From the NCBI GenBank assembly GCA_039566865.1, contig CM076943.1, positions 43,346,663 to 43,410,662 on the forward strand: 64,000 nt of DNA, written 5' to 3'. The notes under the pieces were generated by a model. The model worked only from the letters and a program-made list of their open reading frames with translations. It searched no databases and was not told where the DNA came from. Source of the stretch: Aurelia coerulea. Lineage: Eukaryota > Cnidaria > Scyphozoa > Semaeostomeae > Ulmaridae. Within the stretch, counting starts at the first letter, position 1. Each line of letters opens with the position of its first letter. Made by a program: the position numbers and the translations under genes. Shown piece by piece: positions 24,413 through 34,544 of this stretch.

Positions 24413-24818
24413 TACTCTCGAGTACCGAATAATCGTCCCCCCCCCCCTCTTATTAATTTTTGAAAAATTTTCCAACCCCCCCTACTTTTATTCCAACCCC
24501 CCCTTTTATTAATTCTTGAAAAATGGAAATAATAGTGAACATAATTTTTTAATAATTCCTGCTAAGCAAATGTACTTACAGTATTTATTAACTTTATTCT
24601 CCTTTGTTTGTCTGTATCAGTAGCATAACTAAGTTGTATTAGTAACATGACTAATATAAAAAAGATACGTGTTTTACTAAGAAAACGAAGAACGACTATT
24701 CTCAATTTGTCCAACCCCCCCGATTGTTCCAACCCCCCCCCGATTATTATTACATTGAACCATTTCCAACCCCCCCCGATTATTCTCACCCCCCCCGTTT
24801 ATTCGGTACTTGAGAGTA
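24413..24818. mobile_element. Inverted-repeat element with C-run interior
   Basis: Ends are 'tactctcgagtaccgaata' and the complement of 'tactctcaagtaccgaata', enclosing about 400 bp rich in 'ccaaccccccc' words. It splits an R4/Dong-like fragment: sequence before it can be read up to the first cysteine of the zinc knuckle and sequence after it resumes at the second cysteine. Flanking 'ta' dinucleotides would fit a TA duplication, although two extra bases remain at the junction. Confidence 0.65.
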
Positions 24819-24960
24819 GGTTATGTGGTGAGAGAGACGAGACTGCTAGCCATGTGGTATCAGAATGTAAAGCGTTGGCTCAAAAAAAAAAGAGATACAA
24901 AAAGGCAAGGTATGATAAAGTTGCTGCTATCCTTCACTGGCAGTTGTGTCTAAATTATTG
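24819..24960 (+). pseudogene. R4/Dong-like retrotransposon fragment (copy F)
   Basis: A readable segment with LCGERDETASHVVSEC, the second half of the C-x2-C-x8-H-x4-C zinc knuckle, followed by KVAAILHWQLC, matching the same region of copy A. It ends at a stop at 24959-24961 and abuts a CR1/L2-type fragment. The endonuclease part is missing, so it is a truncated relic. The first knuckle cysteine probably lies before the element at 24413-24818. Confidence 0.65.
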
Positions 24961-24968
24961 ATGTGTCG

Positions 24969-25535
24969 AGCTTGATGGAAAAGTTGGAGTCCGTTCAGTA
25001 TTTTGCTTCCCTTGCTGTTACGGGAACATGTAGGGGAACACGACTAGAGATTTTAGAGAAGCTGTGAGCAGAGCTTGGTTTGGAGTAACTGAGTTCCCAA
25101 AGATGGAGTAGACGCCTTAAGTTATTTTATGAAATGATAAATAAGCTGATGCCTGAATATACAATGGATCCAATCCCTCAACTTCAGCAGTCACGGAACC
25201 CTCTTCGCAATCAGGATGTCATTGGCGAATAAGGGCAAGGACAGAACAATAGATCATTTTGACATTTAGAAAAGGGTCTGGGGAGAGCAACATTTTTCTG
25301 GTAAATGGCTGCCACAGTTCAATTTATCGTTGGTGAAAAGCCCTGTGGCAGGCATTTACCAGAAAAATATTGCTCTCCCCAGATCCTTTTTCTAAATGTC
25401 AAAATGGTCTATTCTAATCTATCTTTTATCCAAAGGCCTTTCTGAATGGAACTATGTCCAGAAATTAGAATTGCACTATCAGTTGCTATCTTCAAGAAAA
25501 TGCTGCTTTCGAAATCTGCACCCCTGCTAAATCTG
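24969..25535 (+). pseudogene. CR1/L2-type reverse transcriptase, C-terminal relic, interrupted
   Basis: Read from 24969, the frame gives the C-terminal region typical of CR1/L2-type elements: ESVQYFASLAVTGTCRGT, then WSRRLKLFYEMINKLMPEY, then the RNPLRN tail. In-frame TGA and TAA codons lie near 25066-25068 and 25084-25086. The relic is cut at about 25245 by an inverted-repeat element and resumes after it with LSEWN-like and IAVAVIFKK-like scraps in shifted frames up to the P-like element at 25536. The palm domain is absent. The order of insertion is therefore retrotransposon first, then inverted-repeat element and P-like element. Confidence 0.6.
25246..25412. mobile_element. Inverted-repeat (foldback) element inside RT relic
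   Basis: Two arms of roughly 65 bp are complementary. The left begins 'aatagatcattttgacattt' and the right ends with 'aaatgtcaaaatggtctatt'. Both carry 'ctggggagagcaa' (or its complement) and 'ctggtaaatg'-type words. The loop is about 35 bp. There is no coding capacity, and it lies inside a reverse transcriptase relic. Confidence 0.75.
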
Positions 25536-25656
25536 ACCTTTCCCCTGATTACGTCACACACCTGTGAGCGCGCAGTGCATTCTGGGAGTTGTATTTAACA
25601 CGCGATCAGCTGTTTATGTTTTTCTATGATGATCGTACGGAGTTCTACTTTTATTT
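25536..25656. repeat. Left terminal inverted repeat of P-like element
   Basis: This end matches 32037-32174 in inverse orientation almost base for base; the right copy has about 16 extra bases after 'ttgtattt'. It contains a CRE-like TTACGTCA (25549-25556) and 'gcattctgggagttgtattt' (25577-25596), which resembles the binding site of the Staf/ZNF143 promoter factor. A further inverted match, outside the continuous repeat, links 25684-25722 to 31661-31697. Confidence 0.88.
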
Positions 25657-25793
25657 CGATATATGCATCGAATATCTAACGGTTGGAGCAAAGATATTGG
25701 AAGAGAGACTGGATAGGAATCTTCGACCGAGAACAATAGAATCTCAATCTGAACTTGGAACGAGGGCCAACTCTGAGAAAGAAGTCAACGCCA

Positions 25794-25802
25794 ACTTCCG
25801 GT
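25794..25802. promoter_or_regulatory. ETS-like ACTTCCGGT motif upstream of accessory gene
   Basis: ACTTCCGGT, the complement of the consensus ETS-family site ACCGGAAGT, lies 25 bp before the start codon at 25827. The same motif lies in inverse orientation at 31592-31600, upstream of the transposase start. Together with the mirrored subterminal block (25684-25722 and 31661-31697), both genes appear to use related promoters. Binding is inferred from sequence only. Confidence 0.45.
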
Positions 25803-25826
25803 TGAACGCAATCAGTTACTCTCGCT

Positions 25827-27220
25827 ATGGCCGAAGCCGAAGACTTTACCCAATTTATGACGGATTTCGACGAGGACACTTTAAATGAATTAGCTGAGGT
25901 ATGAAACTTCTTTTTTTTTCGAATCATTAGTACTATCGCAAATAATGTTGTAAATCTATCTCTACACAAAGAGCCACGTTCGTTGTTCAGCAACTTTCAC
26001 TTTGTTGGGCCTATAGGCCTAGACTAAATAAATGAAATCCTTTCAAAACTGCTCGCCAATTATTGATCGTACTTTTCCCACCCTTACTGTAATAATCCTT
26101 TACTGAGACAAAGTTTCTTCATTTCTTTCAGGAAGTTACAATTACTTTCTGCAATGAAAATCAAATCGACTTGGAGATTGAGCCCGTTCCCAAGAAGCGA
26201 ACTGTAGCAAAACCAGTAGTGGCCAAAAAACAACAACAAAATTCAAAAACACAGTTTCATACCACTACTCTCTTTGACAATATGGATGCTCTTATTAAAG
26301 ATACACTGCAGCTTATGGCGACTGATGAGATGGTGGCAGTGACATATGCAAATGAATTAGAGAGACTGGCTGCATTTGACAACTTCCCATCGCTAGAGAA
26401 ACTCAGGTCTACCTTTGTAGAAAGTTACAAAGGAATACCAACAGAACCAGTTCCCTCTCCTCGAGCAAAGGAAACAATGTGGACCCACTTTAACAAGATC
26501 TGGACGGACAAAGCCATTACTGTTGCCATAAGAGAAGCACTGGCTGTGTCCAAAGATTTCTGCTCTTGGTTTCTTTTTAACATGCAACAGGTTATCTCCA
26601 AAAAGAGCTTTCCTGAAACCAGACGAGTTGTGCCACAAAAGTTCACTGATGATGAAAAGGAGACTGTGACTTATATCTGTGGAAGCATTATTAGGAAACT
26701 CATTTCAAAGTTTCATATCTTGAGGCGCAAAACAAAAATTGAAAATGTGCCCTTGATACAGAAGCATATCGATATAATTTCTGCTTGCAAAGATCAAGAC
26801 TTGCACAGTGCCCCCCGTCTCCACTCACATAATAAATTGATTGACACCCTTAACAGAGGTGGACTGGTGTACCCAAAACGTGAATTTGTAAACTCATTTT
26901 TAGAGGTTGAGAAGATTTTCCGTGAGATTGTTGGAGAAAGTTCCACAAATATAAACACTGAAGAGATACAGGCTATTTGCCTTGAAATGGCTACAATTAC
27001 TGATAATTTTTATCAATCAACTGAGTCTGTGGAGGCAACTGATGGAGATAAAACAGACGTACTGAAATGCTGCATTGCCTTATACATTAAGATAAGGTCT
27101 TTCGCACATGCTAAAAATTCTATTGAGAAGTACCGTGCCAAAACACAGACTGAACGAAAGAAGAAAGCCCTCAGAAAGAACTTGAAAAAGAAAGACTCTA
27201 AAGAACAAAGCAAAAACTAA
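25827..27220 (+). CDS. Second gene of P-like element, unknown protein (~386 aa, two exons)
   Basis: Exon 1 (25827-25898, 24 codons, starting MAEAEDF) ends at a GT donor. A 233-bp intron (25899-26131) closes with 'tttctttcag', and exon 2 runs 26132-27220 in phase 0. I do not recognise the protein. It has an acidic N-terminus, a basic EPVPKKRTVAKP stretch that could act as a nuclear signal, and a mostly helical middle. A GGLVYP...FLEVEKIFREIV segment recalls a motif near the C-terminus of several transposase families. The tail is Lys-rich (ERKKKALRKNLKKK). AATAAA lies at 27427-27432. The start ATG sits 292 bp inside the transposon end, and the gene converges on the transposase. A transposition co-factor, regulator or captured host gene are all possible; no function is claimed. 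Confidence 0.8.
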
Positions 27221-28399
27221 TGAGCAATTTTTATCAATTTTATGACTGAAAGGTCTGCCAGTTTGATGCGTGCATTTTTTTGGAGATAGGCTCGTTTAAT
27301 CACCAAAAGACAGAATTAATTTGTAAGAAAAACTAGGTTGAGTTCATTTGAGATTTGTCACAGTATTGAATTTGAAGTTTACAAAATTATGGATGCACTA
27401 TCTATATCCCCTGTCAGCTATTTTAGAATAAAGTAATACACACATCAGCTAAATCAATGCTTCCACTGAAGTGCAATGGGATCTGGTGTTTAGTTTACAG
27501 TTTGAGATAAGTTACTGGGATTTAGTCCCTTGTGAATTTATTGATCCTTTTGAAAATAATTTTTTGAAAAACATCTATCAAATCATCTGAAAGCCCTACT
27601 CTTCCTGGGATAGGGGGTTTTGCACTGCAAAAATTTTGGGTATTATGGGAAAGTGTCATTGAGAAGGGTATTGCTGTTCACGATTTTGGCAGGGTCTGCT
27701 GGGGTAAAATGGGTAGGCTGAGGGTAAAGTGGGTAGTGCTGATTGCTGGAAAACAGTAGACCCTGAACTGATAAATCAACATTCACTACACCAAGGAGGG
27801 TACTTTGTAGCTTTGTACTTTGAAAAAAGGATCTTATTAAAGTTCATTCATATTTCTTGCCCTCCCATTTTACCCTAAACTTACCCATTATACCCAGTAG
27901 ACCCTATAAGGAATGATTCTCAAGTTATGGTATTGAGTTGTATAAGGTATGCGGTTGGATATACCTTTTCAGAAAATATGTTCACCCCAATCCATCTCCT
28001 GGCAACGCAACGCGCTTGTATGTACTGTATATGTACGATAGTAAAATACAGGCCTTGCATACATCAACATCCAAGAATTTTTAAAGGATTCTTAAGAATT
28101 ATCTCCACCCTTTGAAATGAATTGAACTGAAGAATTCTTGAGTGACATGCAACTTGAACTTTTGTAAGAATTCTTTCTTACACAAGGAATTAACAAGTTT
28201 GATTGATGTGTGCAAGTCCTGTACTGTACTGTGGCTGATAACCTATACTGCTGCACGAGATTTCCTCTGTAAGTTAAATAAAGTAATAATTGCAAATATG
28301 ATACTGCTGTAGCTAGCAAAAGATGTACAGTTGATCATTGTTGCACTTTCAGTCTCCAATCTACAAAATGCTGGAAAAACTTCATGTAAAATGTTTTTT
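27221..28399. other. Region between the two convergent P-like element genes
   Basis: Contains AATAAA at 27427-27432 for the plus-strand gene and the inverted-repeat element at 27691-27905. It is otherwise A+T-rich and non-coding. No clear poly(A) signal for the minus-strand transposase was seen just downstream of its stop. Confidence 0.6.
27691..27905. mobile_element. 215-bp inverted-repeat element inside the P-like transposon
   Basis: Ends are imperfect inverted repeats of about 45 bp: 'agggtctgctggggtaaaat' on the left against the complement of 'agggtctactgggtataatg' on the right. 'gggtaaagtgggta'-type words recur inside both arms. It is non-coding and sits in the neutral spacer between the two genes, so it leaves both frames untouched. 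It is a later insertion than the P-like element. Confidence 0.75.
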
Positions 28400-31300
28400 T
28401 CAAACCTTTTTCCTTTTCTTTAGTGGACTATGAGATAAAGTAATTCGTTCTGTAGGTCTCTTAGATCCTTTTGTGTTACCTTTTGGAGTTATTGATGTAG
28501 CAATGCTTCGTTGCAACCTCAATTTATTTTCTTGAAAGCCAAGAGCATGAAGAGTTGGATTGGTTGACCTTCTTGCAAGGCCTCTATGTCTACCAAAGTG
28601 GTCCTCAAGTGGGTCTTGGCTAATCTTATTTGTCAAAACATATTTGAAACCATGACGAAGCAAAAATTTCACACATTCTATCAGTGAAAGTACTGTTGTT
28701 TGGATCCCTTCAAAGGTTTGAGTGCTAAGAAACATCTTTGCCTTGTCCTCTTTTGAATAAGCACCTGGCCTACGGTCTATGGCCTCTTTCCAATCATTAA
28801 GATATTTCAAAAAGCCATCCTTTAGAAAAACAAATCTTTCATCATTTTCTGAAACAAATGGAGCAAGATAAGGCTTTCTTTTGTGTGCCCCCTCTTCTAA
28901 TGACCTGGTATTGCAACAGTCAAAAAACTTATCTATCATCAAAATGAATTTTGCTGTCTCGGATGAAGCTGGTGGTCCATATGAGGCCATGATCTTGCCA
29001 ACAGTTTCACTCATGACTTGAGCAGCCAAATTTACTCTCATCTTAGAATAGGGGTTTAAATGAATGTGCTCATTTGTCAACTTTGGCATCTTCCGGATAA
29101 AAGATGTCCTGTCGCTCTCGTAAAGGTCAACCAAATGCTTCCAGATTATGTCTTTGTGATTCCACATTAGCCTGCTGCTCTGAAAGCCTGATGCAGAAAA
29201 ATTATTTCTGGTTGTCTTCAATAAATGTGGAGGATCTGAGAAAAAGTAAAGATCACGGTCCTCATCTGTTGCAAATACATTTGGTGTACTGTAAACAACA
29301 CCATCATGTAATTTGTGCATTTTATACATCTTCTGGTTGGGACTGGCCTTGTCTGAGACAACACACACAACTTTTAACCCTGCATATGTCTCACAAAAAC
29401 CAACTGCTTTCCACATCAAAGGAAATAGCATATATGATGTTGCTGACTGTGTGCCAAAGTAGCCCAAGCTGAATTTCAACCTTGATGAAAGCCCTCCAAC
29501 CATAAAAACAAGAGCATGAGATGCAATGGCTGTTGTGACATCTCTGTTTTGAGCAACAAACATATCATTCAAATCCCCCCCAATATCAACAAATCCAACA
29601 AGGTCTCCAGTGTGACTGTCAAACACCAAGTCATCCTTGATGGACACCTCATCAAACATTAAAACAACATACTTTCCAGTACCTTCCAGTTTTGATGCCT
29701 GATGTTTTAGGTCATCAAAAGTTTCCTTGTTGAAACCAACTTTGGGATGTATAATGTTTGAGTAATCTCTCAATGTTCTTTCGCATGGTAATTTGATCAC
29801 ACCACTTTCTTTTAAAGCTCTATATGCAGACGGAGAACGCAAGTGAATGTGTAGAGCAAATCTGATCATCATAGGATGCCAACGCACACCTTTTGCTTCA
29901 CGTTTGAATGCTTTTTGCTGTTGTTCCCAAAAAAGTTTTTCAAAGGACTCATCTGGCAGTTTCTCTTGCGCACTGTTGATAAGATTTGTGAAATCATCAT
30001 GCAGGCTTTCATTTATTGAAATTCCATTTTGCTTGAGCTCAAAGTTTAACTCCTTGATTTTATTTTCCAATTTTTTTTTGTTTCAACCGAAGAATTTTAA
30101 TGGCATGTGTAAGCTTCTCTTTGGCAACTTTCTTCAATGGTGCATTTGAGGCAAGAGGCTTTTTACTCCCTTCATTTGACAGCACAATTTTCCTTTTCAA
30201 TTTCGCTTCAATTTTAGCGCATTCTTTGCAAATATCTCCATCTGATATGAGGGCAGCACATGAGGATCCATGCACCCTCATCAAACTTTGGCCATCAGTG
30301 TTTGTAACGATAACTTTGAAATCGGAAGTAGTTGTAGCAGTCATTTGGGACTGCATTGCAAATCTCTTTCTTGTAGGATCTGCAACTCCTTTGCAAGTTT
30401 TCCACTTCATGATTGAGTTTAGGAGCCATTGTATACGGGTTTTTGCTATGCTATGCTTGTGCTCTTTGTAGATTGCATGCGTCACTGGTAAATCAATTGA
30501 CAAATACGTAACTGAAAATTCTAGAGCTTCATCAACAGTTACTCGGAAAACAACTTCTCCATCACTGTCAATCCATCCAAAAATTACCTTATTATCTTCT
30601 TTCACTAGTATCTTCCATGGATCTTTTATCTTCGCAAAGTCTTTTTGTAAGTCACAAAAAGTTGTATACCTATACAACTCAGGGGGTGCTGGCAAAGATG
30701 ATGATGATGCGCATCTGCTTAAATCACGCCTTGGTTTTGCTTTTGGGGTCTCTATACTTTTCTGAGGAAGAAACAATGTTGGAAGGCTCCCAGTTTTCAA
30801 TGTCTTCCTGCCTTTGTTCCCTAAAAACCAAAGAGAGCACGTTAAAGAACTTTACAAGCAAAGAAAACCAAAGATTGAAGCAGAGCAAATCATATCAGCT
30901 GAATAGTACATTAAAAAGGCATGGTTATAAACTGCCCAATTCAATCTGTTTTGAGCTTAAATTTGCCTGTAATGTTGTTGGGTTGCACGTTTTAAATGAA
31001 CTGATGATTTCATTACAAAAGTCAAAAAAAATTTCATTAAATGTGGAAAATGCATCCTTAAAGAGCAGTCCCATCACCTGGACGAAAGAAATTAGACTAA
31101 AGACTTGGTACTGATGCACTTTTGCAGATCTCTTTGGAGGCAGTTTAGATTTTATCTTTCCATTATCGACCCCCTTCTTTCTTGCTGGCCTAGGCATGCT
31201 TTACTACACCAACAGAAAATAAATAATTTCATTCAGATTCATATGGATTTTTTACCTGTTTTGAAGCAGTCTTCTGTGTAATGGCGTGAACAAATAAATG

Positions 31301-31487
31301 CTCTTTCTGGATTGAAGGTTTTGTCTGCTCGGTTGATCAAATGCAGCAGTTTTGATCTCCACTCTTTCTTCTGTTCATTCTTTGCACTACTCGAAGTCGA
31401 AGGCACTTTAAAGAAACTCAGCTGCGGATACTTTACATTCGATGCGTATGTTGTGCAGTTCACAATACAACAACTTGCTCCAGGCAT
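28400..31487 (-). CDS. THAP-domain P-element-type transposase (THAP9-like), one intron, one frameshift
   Basis: Exon 1 (31487-31256) encodes a THAP zinc finger: MPGASCCIVNC, then C66-x2-H69 (ICSRHYTEDCF). It ends in phase 1 at a GT donor. The intron (31255-30821) ends 'tttttag', and exon 2 resumes in phase with a KGRKTLKTGSLPT stretch. The frame shifts once, in a run of nine T at 30071-30079, then stays open for 555 codons to the stop at 28400. In that block the RNase-H-like catalytic residues are visible: D140 in LMFDEVS, D240 in VVSDKASPN and E489 in QDPLEDHFG, plus the FSDPPHLLK motif. The inferred total of about 880 residues matches THAP9-type proteins. It should bind the terminal repeats through THAP and cut and join DNA. 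The frameshift may be a homopolymer sequencing error. Confidence 0.88.
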
Positions 31488-31591
31488 TAATGCATCAAAT
31501 TGATTAAAAGAACGACTATTCTCGCAAGATTTCTAGTTCTTAAATCGATGCAAACGTGCGCGACCAAGTCTTTCGTGTTGCGATCGTCTCA

Positions 31592-31600
31592 ACCGGAAGT
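31592..31600. promoter_or_regulatory. ETS-like ACCGGAAGT motif upstream of transposase
   Basis: ACCGGAAGT lies about 105 bp upstream (on the minus strand) of the transposase start at 31487. It mirrors the motif next to the accessory gene at 25794-25802. The subterminal block 31661-31697, shared in inverse orientation with 25684-25722, lies just beyond it. Confidence 0.45.
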
Positions 31601-32036
31601 GAAGTTTGACTTCTTTTTGAAAAATCTGCATAGACGCAAGTTAGCCCTTTGATCTTGCCGAGATTCCTATCCAGTCTCTCTTCCAATATCTTTGGTTGGA
31701 GGGATAGGATCATGCAATATCGTTGCTTCAAAATATGAACCTGTCCAAAGAGTCACCAGCGCAGCGCCTTCTGATCAACAGTTGGAGAAATCTGCCGAGA
31801 AATTATATGCAGCCATCTTTCTCTGAATCCACCGTTTTTGGTTACTTCCTTCCATTTCCAGACACTTTAGGCCGCATTGGATTCTCGCCGCTATTCTGGG
31901 ACGAATCTTCATTTTCTCCTCGTTCTGAAGCACCAGTTCCCGTGCAAGAGTTTTGAAAAGAACTAAGGATGTACTGGTCGCCTAACGTTGAAAGATTTTC
32001 CACAATATCGTTGACTAGGCCTATTCGCTGTATAGA

Positions 32037-32174
32037 CCGAGATAAAAGTAGAACTCCGTACGATCACCATAGAAAAACACAAACAGCTGATCGCGTGTAC
32101 AACTCATTTAACCAAATACAACTCCTAGAATGCACTGCGCGCTCACAGGTGTGTGACGTAATCAGGGGAAAGGT
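32037..32174. repeat. Right terminal inverted repeat of P-like element
   Basis: Inverse of 25536-25656, ending 'aatcaggggaaaggt'. It carries the same CRE-like TGACGTAA (32154-32161) and the Staf/ZNF143-like word at 32114-32133, with one change (cctag for cccag). About 16 bases not in the left repeat lie at 32097-32112. Confidence 0.88.
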
Positions 32175-32980
32175 GTATTGTTCTCTCAGTGTGCAGTGAA
32201 TACTGCTGATAAAAATGCTTACCCCGTGAAAAGCTACTTGGCTTGGGTTTCTCCACGAACCTGGTATATAGTGGCTAATGATTGGTTAAATACAGGTTGC
32301 AGCTGGAGACATTTACTGACGCAATTCAGTGCGTAAAAAAAACACTTACCAGTTGATGTTGCTTGTGCTGTGATGAGCTTGAACATATCTTGCACTGAAG
32401 TCATGCAAAAGTACACCTACAATTGAGCAATTGAGAATTTAGACGATTTAGGCAATTTAGCAGTCATCAACATAAGCGCACCGGGGGGGGAGTCCTTGGC
32501 CAAATTTTGGGCTGGGTTCTGCCGCGAGCATATTCAAAATGGTACCGTTGGCTAGACTAATTTTTACGAAAATGGTACCGTTGGCTAGACAATTTTGACC
32601 AGTCTCTGGATCAATTTTTACGAAAATGGTACCCTTGGCTAGACCAATTTTGTCCATTTCCTGGACCAATTTGTCAAATGTGTACCAAATATGATATCAT
32701 GACCGTTCGCTAGACCAATATTGTCAAAAATGATACCGTTGGCTAGACCATTGCCAGGCCAAAATTACAAAAAAGTAAACCCTTGGCTAGACCAGAAGTC
32801 CGAAAAAGTATACCCTTGCTCGCGGCACATCCCCAGGTACCTTTACTTTGGAAGAACGCCCCCCCCCCCCCATGCAAAAGCGGCGGTTTGGTAAATGGCC
32901 ATCATCCTCATCATCCTCATCATCCTCATCATCCGTACTTTATTTTTAGTAGGCTAAATCAAAAATAGCTAAATTAGAGC
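32175..32980. repeat. Tandem-like 'ggtaccgttggctagac' words
   Basis: Between about 32505 and 32815, 'ttttacgaaaatggtaccgt' and 'tggctagaccaatttt' recur seven or more times with variable spacers. It is followed by a C-run (32861-32873) and a short 'catcatcct' tract at 32899-32934. Non-coding. 32175-32500 holds nothing recognisable. Confidence 0.6.
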
Positions 32981-33966
32981 TAGAGTAGTGCCGCCCATTA
33001 TGCCAATGTCGTCGCGAAGTTCTGAGTTAGATCCTAAAAGAGCAATTAATGAAAAAACCAAGTAGCCAGGTTATATCACCAACTAATGGAGAAAAAGATC
33101 ACAGAGTATTGACTTTCTACATAAACTCTTAATACTGATTTTAGTAGATTTTAAAGAAGGGGGTAAAAACGTCGTAATCTTCGAACGTCGCCCATTATGG
33201 CCGCAGGACAAACAAGTGACACTACTCTCCGGTAAAAAGTTTTCATAAGAAAAACAGTTTTAATTACTGTTATTTGTTTATCATTGGGCACTTTAAACAC
33301 AAAAATATCAATAAGAATTAACCAAAACTTCGAGTTTTGGCAATTGAAATACATGCTTCGAGTTGTTCTAAATCCTGCCTTATCTCTTGTGCATGGACGG
33401 ATGAGTTTTGGCTTAAGTTTCTAAAATGCAAAATAGGCTCAATGCTGCATTTCTTTGGGTTTCAATGATTTTCCAAGTCAGTACGTAAGATTTTAACCCA
33501 AATTGGTGTTTTTTTAATTTTTGCATTTTGATATTTTGAAGCGACTGGAAACTTCTCTGGTAAACTGATGGGCATAATGGGCGACAAAAATAGCAATTAG
33601 CAGCACTCAGGCTTCATGGCCTTAATTCAGAATCAGAAATCAGTTTGTTTTGGTTTCATTGTAGATTTCTTCTCAAGAGACAGGACTTCTGAAAAATCAA
33701 AGCACATTTCAAAAATTTCAAACCGCAAGCTGCTGAGCGCACGAAAAAGAAGGAAGCAATGTAGATAGAATCATGAAATTTGCAATATGCACAAACCATC
33801 TCCTCGGGTTTCAATGCAAATGAACTTCAACTTCAGTGAAGGTCAAATCATCATAAAACAGATGTCAGCGAAGATTTTCCACACAATTGGAATTTTATTA
33901 CTACTCATCAGTCCCCTGAAATTTAATTTCTCTTGCTAGTTGGTCATAATAGGCGACGCTACTCTA
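32981..33966. mobile_element. Inverted-repeat element with 'gcccattatg' ends
   Basis: Ends are 'tagagtagtgccgcccatta' and the complement of 'tagagtagcgtcgcctatta', about 986 bp apart. Internal copies of 'gtcgcccattatgg' and its complement lie near 33185 and 33565, suggesting nested or repeated subterminal modules. Non-coding; superfamily not assigned. Confidence 0.65.
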
Positions 33967-34544
33967 ATTACGGGATACTTTACAAAAATTTCACGTATCT
34001 AAAATGAATTTATTAGAAATGTACGATAATTATTTTGATTACAATTTGATTACAGAGGCCTAGGACGGTGAACAGCCCCCAGAAGATGGCAGACGATTTC
34101 CAATCCTAACAGAAACAGGATCACCTCTGCCCTCTGCCCTCTGCCCTCTGCCCCCTGCTCAAGAACCAAAATATTTTCAAGTAGCCCTGCCACAGGAAGC
34201 CTAGGCGGTTAACTGAACAACGATTAGTTTAAAACTTAGAAATAGTTAGTTATAATGACGTTGTGCCTTATTTATTGCACTTCTCTACACTAGTGAGCTC
34301 GACTTACTTATTAACTTGTAATCAAAACGGAAACGTCAGTTACATAAAAAGTGGAAATCAGACTCCCATATGACCCCTCCAGTACTCACCATAATGTAAA
34401 TGATAGAGATCCTCATCATGATGAATTTTCGTCTCCAAATCTTCAAATTTAACTTTTTGTTCAGACCTCCTTCGAACCTCAAGCACCAAAGAAAAAACCC
34501 TCTCTTCTTCAGATCTTTAATATCAAGCAAAAAACCGACCCTTC

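Larger units (their letters stand above)
25536..32174. mobile_element. P-element-like (THAP transposase) DNA transposon, 6.6 kb
   Basis: The element is bounded by long terminal inverted repeats (25536-25656 and 32037-32174) starting 'acctttcccctgattacg'. It encodes a THAP-domain P-type transposase on the minus strand (28400-31487) and a convergent second gene on the plus strand (25827-27220). A 215-bp inverted-repeat element sits between them. The usual 8-bp P-element target duplication is not seen: flanks are 'taaatctg' and 'gtattgtt'. Either one flank is altered or the true end is a few bases off. The transposase needs one frame correction in a homopolymer; otherwise both genes look complete, suggesting a fairly young element. 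Confidence 0.85.

Noticed and set aside
26393..26646. Minus-strand frames opposite the second gene of the P-like element.
   Set aside because: They are antisense shadows of a well-supported plus-strand exon.
30925..31197. Minus-strand open frame of 90 codons between the THAP exon and the next transposase exon.
   Set aside because: The THAP exon's donor (phase 1) joins perfectly to the acceptor at 30821/30820, giving the expected THAP-protein continuation. This frame lies inside that intron and its possible acceptors are in the wrong phase or hit stops.
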